64,000 nucleotides of DNA. It comes from Acidimicrobiia bacterium. Lineage in GTDB: Bacteria; Actinomycetota; Acidimicrobiia; Acidimicrobiales; Aldehydirespiratoraceae. The notes under the pieces are model-generated. The model had not been told where the DNA came from, did no database searches, and saw only the letters and a program-made list of their open reading frames with translations. Positions 7,272 through 16,036 of the stretch are shown here, piece by piece (position 1 is the stretch's first letter; every line of letters begins with the position of its first letter). The stretch lies in NCBI GenBank assembly GCA_022828135.1, contig JAJEJB010000005.1, positions 1-64,000 of the forward strand, given 5' to 3'. A program made the position numbers and the translations under genes.

Positions 7272-8557
7272 GCAACACCGGGCCCGCCCACTACGAGGCA
7301 GTCGAGTCGGCATCGATCGACGAGTTGCGCGGCCTGCAGCTCGCACGCCTGCGAGAGATCCTGGGCCACGCCTACGACCGGGTGGACCACTATCGCAGGG
7401 CCTTCGACTCCGCCGGCGTCGTTCCGGCCGACCTCCAAGACCTCCACGACCTGGCCCGGTTCCCGTTCCTCACCAAGGCAGACCTGCGGGACAACTACCC
7501 GTTCGGTCTGTTCGCCGTGCCCCGGTCCGAGGTGGTCCGGGTCCACGCGTCGTCGGGAACCACCGGCAAGCCCACCGTGGTCGGCTACACCGCGGGCGAC
7601 ATCGACGTGTGGTCCAGGCTGATGGCCCGCTCCATCTATGCCGCCGGCGGTCGCCCCGGCGACATCGCCCACATCGCCTACGGCTACGGGCTGTTCACCG
7701 GCGGCCTAGGCGCCCACTACGGCGCCGAGACTCTCGGATGCATGGTGGTGCCCGTGTCCGGGGGCCAGACCGAGCGCCAGGTGACGCTGATACTGGACTT
7801 CGAGCCGCGCATCATCCTGGTGACGCCGTCGTACTGCCTCAACCTCATCGACGAGATGGAGGGCAGGGGCATCGACCCGCGGTCGTGCTCACTCGAGGTC
7901 GGCATCTTCGGTGCCGAGCCGTGGACCGACGAGCTCCGGGCCGAGATCGAGTCGCGCCTCGGGATCCACGCCGTCGACATCTACGGGCTCTCGGAGGTGA
8001 TGGGCCCCGGCGTGGCTCAGGAGTGTGTCGAGACCAAGGACGGCCCCACGCTCTGGGAGGACCACTTCTACCCTGAGATCGTCGATCCCGGCACGGGCGA
8101 GCCGCTGCCCGACGGCGAGTTCGGCGAACTGGTGCTCACGGCGCTGACCAAGCGGGGGCAGCCCGTGATCCGCTACCGCACCCGCGACCTCACCCGGCTG
8201 CTGCCCGGCACGGCCCGCCCCATGCGGCGCATCGAGCGCATCTCCGGCCGCTCCGACGACATGCTGATCGTGCGGGGCGTCAACGTGTTCCCGTCCCAGA
8301 TCGAGGCAGAGGTGCTCAAGGTGGACGGGCTCACACCCCACTTCCAGATCGAGGTCGACCGGTCCGGCAACCTGGCGCAGCTCACTGTGCGAGTGGAGAG
8401 GAGCCCCTCCACACATCGACCGGAGGACGACCTCGCAGGTGAGTTGGCCGGCCACGTCAAGGGCAACATCGGCGTGACGGTCGACGTGGTGGTGGCCGAG
8501 CCGGGCGCGGTGCCCCGCTCGGCGGGGAAGGCCCAGCGGGTGGTGCCTTCGGAATGA
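7268..8557 (+). CDS. paaK: PaaK: phenylacetate-CoA ligase
   Basis: The protein is 429 aa, typical for the short adenylate-forming ligase. It activates phenylacetate with ATP and CoA, the first pathway step. Visible motifs are the P-loop-like HASSGTTGKPTVVGYT, the ASP-type IYGLSEVMGPGVAQEC, YRTRDLTRLL, and the C-terminal hinge GRSDDMLIVRGVNVFPSQIE. The GTG at 7268 overlaps the paaC stop as GTGA, implying translational coupling. Its own TGA overlaps the ATG of paaX. Confidence 0.95.
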   Translation: MSNTGPAHYEAVESASIDELRGLQLARLREILGHAYDRVDHYRRAFDSAGVVPADLQDLHDLARFPFLTKADLRDNYPFGLFAVPRSEVVRVHASSGTTGKPTVVGYTAGDIDVWSRLMARSIYAAGGRPGDIAHIAYGYGLFTGGLGAHYGAETLGCMVVPVSGGQTERQVTLILDFEPRIILVTPSYCLNLIDEMEGRGIDPRSCSLEVGIFGAEPWTDELRAEIESRLGIHAVDIYGLSEVMGPGVAQECVETKDGPTLWEDHFYPEIVDPGTGEPLPDGEFGELVLTALTKRGQPVIRYRTRDLTRLLPGTARPMRRIERISGRSDDMLIVRGVNVFPSQIEAEVLKVDGLTPHFQIEVDRSGNLAQLTVRVERSPSTHRPEDDLAGELAGHVKGNIGVTVDVVVAEPGAVPRSAGKAQRVVPSE

Positions 8558-9441
8558 GCGGGATCGCGTCCATGGTCCGGCAGCGGTGCGCGGAGCCGGA
8601 CATCTCGGCCCGGTCGGTGCTGGTGACGGTGCTGGGCGACTCGGTGCTGCCGGTCACCAAGACGCTCTGGCTCTCGAGTCTCTTCGAGTTGGCCGAACCG
8701 TTCGGGTTCAGCGAGCGGCTGGTGCGCACCTCGATGTTCCGTCTGGTTGCCGAGGGCTGGATGACCAACGAGCGGATCGGCCGCCGGAGCCGCTATTCGA
8801 CGACCCTGCTGGCGGTACGCGAGTCCGAGGACGCCGACCGCCGCATCTATGGCAGGGAGTCGGACACCTGGGACGGCTCATGGACGTTCGCGGTGGTCGA
8901 CACGCCGCTGATGCCGTCCCCCGAGCGCGACCGGATCGTCAAGCACCTGCGATGGCACGGTTTCGTGGCCCTGGGGCGCGGGCTCATGGCCTCGCCTTCG
9001 GTGACGGTGTCAAGCCTGCGGGAACTCCTGCGCCTGGTGCAGCCGGCGGCCGTGGTGCCGATCGGGAGATCGGAGCTCGACGAACTCGACGCCCTGGTGG
9101 AGGAGGGTTTCTTTGCCGAAGCGTTCCGCACGGCCGACACCGAGGCGGCCTACGGCCGCTTCCTGGCCCGCTACGGGCCCTGGTCGGCCCGCGAGGTCGA
9201 GGCAGCCACTCCGCCGGACGCCTACGCGCTGCGCACCATGCTGGTGCACGAGTTGCGCCGGATCCGTCTACGGGCCCCCGACATGCCGGCGGAGCTGCTG
9301 CCGCCCGGCTGGATCGGGGACCGCGCCTACGACCTCGCCGCCGGCCTCTACCGGCGGCTCAGCCCGCCGGCCGCCCGGGCCCTCGGCGAGATCCTTGAGG
9401 TCGACTACCCGGCAACCATGCCCGACCGCTTCGAGGTCTAA
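8554..9441 (+). CDS. paaX: PaaX-family transcriptional repressor
   Basis: The protein is 295 aa. PaaX proteins carry an N-terminal winged helix and a C-terminal ligand-binding part that responds to phenylacetyl-CoA. Here the start SARSVLVTVLGDSVLP and the GFSERLVRTSMFRLVAEGW recognition region fit closely, followed by RSRYSTT and WDGSWTFAVVDTP. The ATG overlaps the paaK stop (ATGA). The last 4 nt overlap the convergent MMPL gene. A likely target is the inverted repeat in front of paaZ at 3154-3197. Confidence 0.9.
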   Translation: MSGIASMVRQRCAEPDISARSVLVTVLGDSVLPVTKTLWLSSLFELAEPFGFSERLVRTSMFRLVAEGWMTNERIGRRSRYSTTLLAVRESEDADRRIYGRESDTWDGSWTFAVVDTPLMPSPERDRIVKHLRWHGFVALGRGLMASPSVTVSSLRELLRLVQPAAVVPIGRSELDELDALVEEGFFAEAFRTADTEAAYGRFLARYGPWSAREVEAATPPDAYALRTMLVHELRRIRLRAPDMPAELLPPGWIGDRAYDLAAGLYRRLSPPAARALGEILEVDYPATMPDRFEV

Positions 9442-11750
9442 GGGGCCACGCGGCTAGCCAGCTCGCCCTCGACCCGGAGGTTGGGGATGATGCGGTCGAG
9501 CCAGCGGGGCAGCCACCAGTTGCGGGCGCCGAGGAGCTCCATGGTGGAGGGCACGATGAGCATCCGCACCAGGGTGGCGTCGATGGCGATGGCGGTGGCC
9601 AGGCCGAGGCCGAAGAGCTTGACCGGCCGGCTGTCCTCGAGCACGAAGCTGCCGAAGACGACGACCATGATGGCCGCGGCCGCGGTGATGACCCGGGCGG
9701 TGGCGGCCAGCCCGTCGGCCACGGAGTTGACGGCGTCGCCGGTGCGCTCGTACTCCTCCTTCATGCGCGACAGCAGGAACACCTCGTAGTCCATGGACAG
9801 CCCGAACAGGATGGCGAACAGCATCATCGGTATGAACGGCTCGATGGGCGCGGGCTCGACGCCGGTGATGTCGCCCAGCCATCCCCACTGGAACACCGCC
9901 ACGACCACCCCGTAGGCCGCCCCGATCGACAGCATGTTCATGATCACCGCCTTGAGCGGCACCACCAGCGAGCGGAACACCGCCATCAGCAGCAGGAACG
10001 ACGCGCCGAGCACGGCCGCGAAGAAGATCGGGATCCGGCCGGCCAGATAGTCGGAGATGTCGATGTTGAAGGCCACCTGGCCCGCCACCAGAGCGTCGAG
10101 GCCGGTGCCGTGGAGAGCTTGGGGGATGACCTCGCCGCGCATCCGGTGCACCAGATCCTCGGTGGCCGCGTCCTGGGGGCCGGTGGTGGGCTGCACCCGG
10201 ATAAGGAAGGCGTCGACGGTGAGGTTGGCGATGGGCGGGGACGCGAAGGCCACTCCCTCAGTCCGGTTCAGCGCGGCCGACAGGTCGTTGAGGGCTTCAA
10301 TCTCGCCGGGAACGGGTGACGCCTCGACTACCACCAGCAGCGGGCCGTTGGCCCCCGGTCCGAAGCCGTCCGAGATCAGGTCGTAGGCCTTGCGAGTGGT
10401 GGTCTCCTCCGCGAAGTTGCCCTCGTCGGAGAACCCCAGGCGGAGGCCGAGCACTGGTGCGGCCAGCACGAGCAGCACCGCCGTTCCGCCCAGAGCGAAC
10501 TGCCACGGGCGGGACTGGACCATCCGGCTGAGCCGGTACCAGCCGGTCTCCCGCAGCGGCTTGGCCTCCCGGTTACGCAACGTTCGCCGCAACGGGTTGG
10601 CCGGGACTCTGAACGCCCCGGCCACCAGCACGATGACCGCTGCCGGTATGCCCACCAGCAGCAGCCTGAAGCCCGTGCCGAAACCGAGAAGGGCAAGGGC
10701 GATCAGCGCGGAGGCCATCACGCCCCGGACCCGGGTGGTGCGGATCCGATCGCCGAGCAGGCCGATGACGGCCGGCAGCAGCGTCACGGACCCGGCCATG
10801 ACCACCGCCACGGTGATGGCTGCAGCCAGCCCCAGCCCGGCCACGAACGGCAGTCCGATGAGCAGCAGGCCCAGCAGCGAGACCACCACGGTGGCTCCCG
10901 CGAAGATCACGGCCCGGCCGGCCGAATCGAGCGAAGCCGCGGTGGCCTCCTCCGCGCTCAAGCCATGGTCCGTCCACTCCCGGTAGCGGGTGATGATGAA
11001 CAGCGCGTAGTCGATGCCGACGCCGATGCCGATCATGATGCCGATGGTCGGGGCGAACTCGGGGACGGTCGCCACGTTGCTCAACATCACGACGCCGGCC
11101 GCGCCGACTCCTACACCGATGAGCGCTGTCCCGACGGTCATGCCCATGGCCACGACCGAGCCCACCGCCATGATCAGCACGAACACCGCGAAGGCGAGCC
11201 CGATGGCCTCGGATTCGGGTGGCTCCCGGTCGGAGAGCCAGGCGCCGCCCACCTCCACCTGGACGCCGTCCATCGAGCGCAGCCCGAGTTGGTTGATGTG
11301 GCGCCCGATCTCGTGTCCGATGTCCTCCGCCTCGAAGGCGGTCACGTCGGCCCCGGTGTCGACGTCGGCGTAGGCGATGAGCCCGGCCTCGGGGCCCCGG
11401 GCTGCGATGCGATGGGCTCCGTTGGGGGCGTAGGGCGAGCCGACGGTGACCCCCTCGATGGCTTCGACCCGCTGGAACAACTCGGTAATGGCGGCCTGTA
11501 CGGCCGGGTCGTCCACGCCCTGCTCGGCCCTGAACACGATCCGGCCGCTTATCACCGCGCCGATGCGGCCGAAGTGCTCCTCGAGGATGTCGGCCCCCAG
11601 GCTGCTCTCGGCGTCGGGGGCGGCCGGCGTGCCTCCGTAGGCCGCGCCCAGGCTGCCGGCCGCTCCGGCGGCGATCACGACGATCAGCAGCCAAGCGATC
11701 AGGACCCGCCACGGGTGCCGGTAGCACCATCGGCCGAGAGAGGAATACAC
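9438..11750 (-). CDS. MMPL family transporter (RND superfamily)
   Basis: The protein is 770 aa with two repeats, each a first membrane helix, a large external loop and five clustered helices, so about 12 helices. The proton-relay motif appears twice: GVGIDYALFIITRYREW in the first half and GLSMDYEVFLLSRMKEEY in the second. Such inner-membrane exporters move lipids or drugs; the cargo here is unknown. The start is GTG at 11750. It is convergent with paaX with a 4-nt overlap. On the other side an inverted repeat at 11797-11829 separates it from the importer operon, so it is probably its own transcript. Confidence 0.9.
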   Translation of the reverse strand: MYSSLGRWCYRHPWRVLIAWLLIVVIAAGAAGSLGAAYGGTPAAPDAESSLGADILEEHFGRIGAVISGRIVFRAEQGVDDPAVQAAITELFQRVEAIEGVTVGSPYAPNGAHRIAARGPEAGLIAYADVDTGADVTAFEAEDIGHEIGRHINQLGLRSMDGVQVEVGGAWLSDREPPESEAIGLAFAVFVLIMAVGSVVAMGMTVGTALIGVGVGAAGVVMLSNVATVPEFAPTIGIMIGIGVGIDYALFIITRYREWTDHGLSAEEATAASLDSAGRAVIFAGATVVVSLLGLLLIGLPFVAGLGLAAAITVAVVMAGSVTLLPAVIGLLGDRIRTTRVRGVMASALIALALLGFGTGFRLLLVGIPAAVIVLVAGAFRVPANPLRRTLRNREAKPLRETGWYRLSRMVQSRPWQFALGGTAVLLVLAAPVLGLRLGFSDEGNFAEETTTRKAYDLISDGFGPGANGPLLVVVEASPVPGEIEALNDLSAALNRTEGVAFASPPIANLTVDAFLIRVQPTTGPQDAATEDLVHRMRGEVIPQALHGTGLDALVAGQVAFNIDISDYLAGRIPIFFAAVLGASFLLLMAVFRSLVVPLKAVIMNMLSIGAAYGVVVAVFQWGWLGDITGVEPAPIEPFIPMMLFAILFGLSMDYEVFLLSRMKEEYERTGDAVNSVADGLAATARVITAAAAIMVVVFGSFVLEDSRPVKLFGLGLATAIAIDATLVRMLIVPSTMELLGARNWWLPRWLDRIIPNLRVEGELASRVAP

Positions 11751-11796
11751 AGCGTCGGGCAGGCTATTGGCCGAGCCGCAGGTTCAGGGCGCGGCG

Positions 11797-11829
11797 GGGC
11801 CGGCGACGGCTGAGCGCCGCCGCCGGCCC
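11797..11829 (-). terminator. strong GC hairpin after the pyrimidine-type ABC operon
   Basis: gggccggcg (11797-11805) and cgccggccc (11821-11829) pair perfectly over 9 bp, with a further short stem inside the 15-nt loop. It lies 29-61 nt past the stop of the binding protein, the last gene of the minus-strand operon. There is no clear U-run, so it may act as a processing or pausing hairpin rather than a classic terminator. Confidence 0.5.
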
Positions 11830-11857
11830 GAAGCCGGATTATGCGGCTAGCTCGTGG

Positions 11858-13309
11858 CTACTCGCCGCCGGGGAGCAGCGTGACCGGTACGCGCTGCCAG
11901 TTATTGCCGATGACGTCGATGCCGGCATTGCGCAGGTTGGTGACCGCCTCCCAGGCGATCTCCGGGCGGTAGGCGTCGTCGTCGGGGGCTGAGGCGAGGA
12001 TTCCCTCGCTGGTGGCCACCGCGACGGTCTGGTCCCACAGGTCCTTGTCCATCACGCCCACGCCTTGCGGCGACGGCCAGATCAGGGCATTGATCTCGTT
12101 GAGCTGCCAGGTCTGGTGCGACCGGCCCAGAGTGGGCGCGTTGTCGAGGACGATGTCCACGCACTCCTCGGGGTTGTCGCGGCAGTAGATCCATCCCTGG
12201 AGCGACGCCTCGACGAACTTGACCGCGGTCTCGTGGTACGCGGGGTCGTCGTCCAGGCGGTCGGCGTCCGCCCACAGCGCATCCTGGAGCATGGCCGTGC
12301 CCACGTCATTCCAGTTGATGATGTTGAGGTCATCGGGCTGGTACAGCTCACCGGTGTCGGGGTTGACCGTCTCGAGCACCTGGGCGTACTCGTTATAGAT
12401 CATGGCCTGGGCGGCGTCGATCTCGCCGCTGATCAGCGCCAGCATGTCGAAGTTCTGCTGGACCAGCTGAACGTCGGATGCCGGGTCGAGCCCGTTCCTG
12501 CGGAGCCCGGCCAGCAGCTCGAACTCGTTGCCGAAGCCCCAGTTGCCGACGGTGCGGCCCTCCAGATCGGCGACCGTGGTGATGCCGGAGTCGGCGAAGG
12601 CCACCTGGAGGGTGGCGCTGCGCTGGAACACCTGGGCGATGTTGGTGATGTTGGCGCCCTCCTCCCGTGGCACCAGGCCGCGGGGCACCCAGGACACCGC
12701 GAAGTCGGCGGCACCCGAGTCCAGCACCGAGGCGGGCACGATCTCCACGCCGCCCTCGAGGATCTCCACGTTCAGTCCGTAGTCCTCGTAGATGCCGGTG
12801 GCCACGGCCGCGTAGTAGCCCGCGAACTGCGACTGGGTGAACCATTGCAACTGCAGGGTGACGTCGACCGGCGGCGCGGGCTCGGGCTCGGCCATGGCCT
12901 CCGCCGCGGCCGCTTCGGCCTCGGCAGCAGCCGCTTCGGCCTCGGCCTGAGCAGCCGCGGCTGCCTCGGCCTCTGACTGCGCCGCGGCCGCCTCGGCGGC
13001 GGCCGCTTCCAGATCGGCCTCCAGCGCGGCGACGACCTCGGGGTCTATCGCCCCCTCGGCCTCAGCCATGGCCTCTGCGAGTGCCGCCTCAGCCTCGGCT
13101 GCCCTGGCGGCAGCCGCGTCGGCCTCGGCGGCGGCCGCGTCGGCCTCAGCCTGAGCGGCGGCTGCGTCGGCCTCGGCAGCCGCAGCCGCGGCGTCCGCCG
13201 CGCTGGTGTCCGGCGCAGCCGGCTCCTCGTCGTCGCCACAGGCGGCGGCAATCAGGCCCAAGGCCAGAAGCGGCACCAATAGACGTACCAACGTGATTCT
13301 TGTTCTCAT
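11858..13309 (-). CDS. ABC transporter substrate-binding lipoprotein, NMT1/THI5-like
   Basis: The protein is 483 aa from ATG 13309, which has GGGAGGG upstream; an in-frame start 18 nt earlier is less likely. It has a lipoprotein signal (RTRITLVRLLVPLLALG, then IAAAC). Residues about 30-155 are an Ala/Glu/Asp spacer in quasi-repeats, predicted coiled coil. The rest is a periplasmic-binding-type II domain with VTLQLQWFTQSQFAGYYAA, typical of THI5/NMT1/SsuA proteins that bind pyrimidine-like or sulfonate ligands. Last gene of an operon encoding two permeases, one ATPase and pyrimidine-catabolic enzymes, so a reduced pyrimidine, hydantoin or related ring is the likely ligand. The spacer is unusually long. 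Confidence 0.88.
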   Translation of the reverse strand: MRTRITLVRLLVPLLALGLIAAACGDDEEPAAPDTSAADAAAAAAEADAAAAQAEADAAAAEADAAAARAAEAEAALAEAMAEAEGAIDPEVVAALEADLEAAAAEAAAAQSEAEAAAAAQAEAEAAAAEAEAAAAEAMAEPEPAPPVDVTLQLQWFTQSQFAGYYAAVATGIYEDYGLNVEILEGGVEIVPASVLDSGAADFAVSWVPRGLVPREEGANITNIAQVFQRSATLQVAFADSGITTVADLEGRTVGNWGFGNEFELLAGLRRNGLDPASDVQLVQQNFDMLALISGEIDAAQAMIYNEYAQVLETVNPDTGELYQPDDLNIINWNDVGTAMLQDALWADADRLDDDPAYHETAVKFVEASLQGWIYCRDNPEECVDIVLDNAPTLGRSHQTWQLNEINALIWPSPQGVGVMDKDLWDQTVAVATSEGILASAPDDDAYRPEIAWEAVTNLRNAGIDVIGNNWQRVPVTLLPGGE

Positions 13310-13383
13310 GGTTTGTTTCCCTCCCAATTGGGTCTTCTCTGATGAGACTTAATGGCAGCCGCGACCGGGCGCCGTTGAAGATG

Positions 13384-14166
13384 TCACGCCGACCTCCTGG
13401 CCACGAAGTACCAGGGCATGACGAGGCGCTCGGCAAGGACTGCGAGCGCGTAGAGGCCGATGCCCACCAGCGAGCCGGCCAGCACCGCGGCCCAGGCGTC
13501 GTCGTAGCGGGTGAGTCCGGCCGAGTTGGTGATGAGGTTGCCCAGGGCGTCCTGACGGCCGCCGAAGTACTCGGCCACGATGGCGGCGATCACGGCCAGC
13601 GAAGTGGCCAGCTTCAGCGCGGTGAAGAAGAACGGCATGGCGTTGGGGATGCGTACCTCCCGCATGATGCGCCACTTGCCGGCCCCGTAGGACTCCATCA
13701 GCTCGATCTGGCTCGGCTCCACCTGGGTCAAGCCCCGTGCAGCGTTGATGAAGATCGGGAAGAACACCAGCACCACCACCACGGCCTGGTTGGAGCGGGG
13801 CGACAGGAGCCCGAACCAGGCGTTGAAGATCGGGGCCAGCGCGATGATGGGCACCGCATTGACGGCAACCGCCAGGGGAGTGAGCGTCTCGTTGGCCGCC
13901 CGGGAGGCGGTGACCAGCAGAGCGAAGGCTGCTCCCACGACCACTCCGGCCAGCAGCCCGGTGACGATGATGAAGCCGGTGACTCCGGTGGCGGTGATGA
14001 TGGCGTCGAAGTTCTCGGCCACCGCGCTGGCGATCTCCGAGGGCGGCGGAAGCACGAAGCCGTCGGGGCGCAGCACCGCCAGGACCACCTCCCAGCAGCC
14101 GAAGATGACCACCGCAGCCACCACCGGAGGAAGCCATGAGCGCAGCAGCGTCCTTGCCGTGGTCAC
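13384..14166 (-). CDS. ABC transporter permease (SsuC/ThiX type)
   Basis: The protein is 260 aa with about six hydrophobic segments. The cytoplasmic EAA loop, which contacts the ATPase, is ELMESYGAGKWRIMREV followed by RIPNAMP, typical of BPD_transp_1 permeases for taurine, sulfonates and hydroxymethylpyrimidine. The start is GTG 14166. It lies between the ATPase and the binding protein and is distinct from the second permease at 15006-16028, so the transporter is probably a heterodimeric channel. Confidence 0.9.
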   Translation of the reverse strand: MTTARTLLRSWLPPVVAAVVIFGCWEVVLAVLRPDGFVLPPPSEIASAVAENFDAIITATGVTGFIIVTGLLAGVVVGAAFALLVTASRAANETLTPLAVAVNAVPIIALAPIFNAWFGLLSPRSNQAVVVVLVFFPIFINAARGLTQVEPSQIELMESYGAGKWRIMREVRIPNAMPFFFTALKLATSLAVIAAIVAEYFGGRQDALGNLITNSAGLTRYDDAWAAVLAGSLVGIGLYALAVLAERLVMPWYFVARRSA

Positions 14167-14214
14167 GGCTGCACCGGATCTCTGTTCGAGGCGGGAATGG
14201 CTGTGGTCACGCTG

Positions 14215-15009
14215 CTAATGACCTCCCCGCAGCGCGTCGCGCACTGCGGTGACGTTGGCGAAGAAGGCGGGATCGTCCCGGGTGGCGTCGGTGCGCGGGC
14301 CCAGATCGTTGTCGATCACGGCCGCGATCCTCCCCGGGCGGGGCGACATGACCGCGACCTTGGTGGACAGGAACACCGCCTCGGGGATGGAGTGGGTGAC
14401 GAACACGACGGTGATCTGGGTCTCCGACCAGATGCGCAGCAACTCGTTCTGCATGTGCTCCCGGGTCATCTCGTCGAGCGCGCCGAACGGCTCGTCCATG
14501 AGCAGCAGCTGCGGGTGGAACGACATGGCTCGGGCGATGGCGATGCGCTGCTGCATGCCCCCGGAGAGCTCGGCGGGGTGATGACGGGCGAACTCGGTGA
14601 GCTTGACCAGCTCGAGCATCTCCGCCGACCGGCGGCGCCGATCGGATGCCTTCCAGCCCATCAGCTCGAGCGGCAGCTCGATGTTGCGCGTGACGTTGCG
14701 CCACTCGAACAGGCCCGCCCGCTGGAACACCATGGAATAGTCCCGGTCGAGGCGGGCCGCGTCCGCGGTCTTGCCGTTGACGAGGACGGAGCCGTCGCTG
14801 GCATCGACGAGCGCTGCGATGAGGCGCAGCAGCGTGCTCTTTCCGCAGCCCGAAGGGCCGATGAGGGTGACGAAGTCGCCCTGGTCGATGTGAAGGTCGA
14901 TGTCTTCGAGGGCCTTCACCTCGTTGTGCCGCCCGGGATTGAAGACCTTCGACGCGCCGCGGATCTCGACGGCCGGGGCCTGGTTCATGTCGGGGCCTGC
15001 GTCGTTCAT
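14215..15009 (-). CDS. ABC transporter ATP-binding protein (SsuB/TauB type)
   Basis: The protein is 264 aa. It carries Walker A GPSGCGKST, the Q-loop in FQRAGLFEW, the signature LSGGMQQR, Walker B LLLMDEPFGALDE and the switch His in VFVTHSIPEA. The layout follows nitrate/sulfonate/taurine importers. The ATG at 15009 overlaps the stop of the upstream permease by 4 nt. It supplies energy for the importer formed with the two permeases and the THI5-like lipoprotein. Confidence 0.93.
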   Translation of the reverse strand: MNDAGPDMNQAPAVEIRGASKVFNPGRHNEVKALEDIDLHIDQGDFVTLIGPSGCGKSTLLRLIAALVDASDGSVLVNGKTADAARLDRDYSMVFQRAGLFEWRNVTRNIELPLELMGWKASDRRRRSAEMLELVKLTEFARHHPAELSGGMQQRIAIARAMSFHPQLLLMDEPFGALDEMTREHMQNELLRIWSETQITVVFVTHSIPEAVFLSTKVAVMSPRPGRIAAVIDNDLGPRTDATRDDPAFFANVTAVRDALRGGH

Positions 15010-16028
15010 GTCACGGTCTCCCGACCCTTGCGGCCCACCAGTCCGTACTCGATCGACGAGATCACCGCGAACACGAAGATCCCCAGAGCGGCCGCGCCCA
15101 GCACCGCCACATAGAGGCGCTCCGGGCCGGTGGTGTAGCGCTGAGCCTCCAGCAGCACGCGGCGGCCCAGGCCTCCCTTGACGCCGGCGGAGATCTCTCC
15201 CACGATGGCTCCCACCACGCTGGCGGTGGCCGCGATCTTGAACGCCGCGAACAGGTACGGCAGCGAGGCCGGCAGTCGCAGACGCCACAGGGTCTGGCCC
15301 CATCGGGCCGCGTAGGAGTCCATCAGCTCGAGGTTCTCGGGCCGGGGTGACTGCAGGCCCCTCAATCCGTTGATCGTCACCGGGAAGAACGTCAGGTAGG
15401 TGGCGATTATCGATACCGACATCCAGTCCTGCCATTCGAAGGGCAGGAAGTCGAAGCTCTTGCGGCCCCAGATCACGATGATGGGCGCGATGGCGATGAG
15501 CGGGATGGTCTGGCTGGCGATCACGTGGGGAACAAGGGCCCGCTCCAGGCGCCCGGATGTGGTGAGCACGATGGCGATGCTGAGGCCCACCATCACGCCG
15601 ATGGCGAATCCCACGGCTGCCTCCCGGAGGGTGAAGGCGGCCTCCTTGCCGACGATCGACCAGAAGGGCTCGTTGGTGCCCCTGGGCTCCTCGAAGATCC
15701 CCGACACGATGTCGAGCACCGGGGGCATCTTGAGGTCGTCGGACTCGGGCAGGATCGAGCCGATGACCGGCCAGCCCGACTGGGAGTCGTCTATGGCTGT
15801 GCCCACCACTTTGTACAGGCTGTAGGCCAGACCCAGCAGGCATATGAACACGGCCAGCACGACCACTTGACGGCCGGTCCTGCGCATGCGGGCCCGCCGC
15901 TGCTCCCGGGCGGCCTGCAGGCGTAGCAACTGCTCGAAGACGATCGGATCGTCGGCGGCCCCGGCCACGACGGCCCCGTCAGCCGTTTCGACCATGGAAT
16001 CAATGGGCTGACCAGGTTCGTAACTCAC
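15006..16028 (-). CDS. ABC transporter permease with N-terminal extension
   Basis: The protein is 340 aa from GTG 16028, 8 nt after the oxidoreductase stop; ATG 15995 is an alternative. The first ~75 residues are a hydrophilic, partly Arg-rich extension (LQAAREQRRARMRR) before the first membrane helix. The rest is a BPD_transp_1 permease with the EAA loop ELMDSYAARWGQTLWRLRL. It is longer than its partner at 13384, mainly through this extension and a longer first external loop. It probably pairs with that partner in one channel. Confidence 0.88.
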   Translation of the reverse strand: MSYEPGQPIDSMVETADGAVVAGAADDPIVFEQLLRLQAAREQRRARMRRTGRQVVVLAVFICLLGLAYSLYKVVGTAIDDSQSGWPVIGSILPESDDLKMPPVLDIVSGIFEEPRGTNEPFWSIVGKEAAFTLREAAVGFAIGVMVGLSIAIVLTTSGRLERALVPHVIASQTIPLIAIAPIIVIWGRKSFDFLPFEWQDWMSVSIIATYLTFFPVTINGLRGLQSPRPENLELMDSYAARWGQTLWRLRLPASLPYLFAAFKIAATASVVGAIVGEISAGVKGGLGRRVLLEAQRYTTGPERLYVAVLGAAALGIFVFAVISSIEYGLVGRKGRETVT

Positions 16029-16036
16029 GGTGGGAA

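Noticed and set aside
8557-9441. PaaX as a generic GntR or PadR regulator
   Set aside because: Length, the recognition-helix region and operon position fit PaaX better.
13000-13220. Ala/Glu repeats in the THI5-like lipoprotein as a frameshift or assembly error
   Set aside because: The frame is continuous from signal peptide to binding domain and codons vary between repeats, so it is a real spacer.
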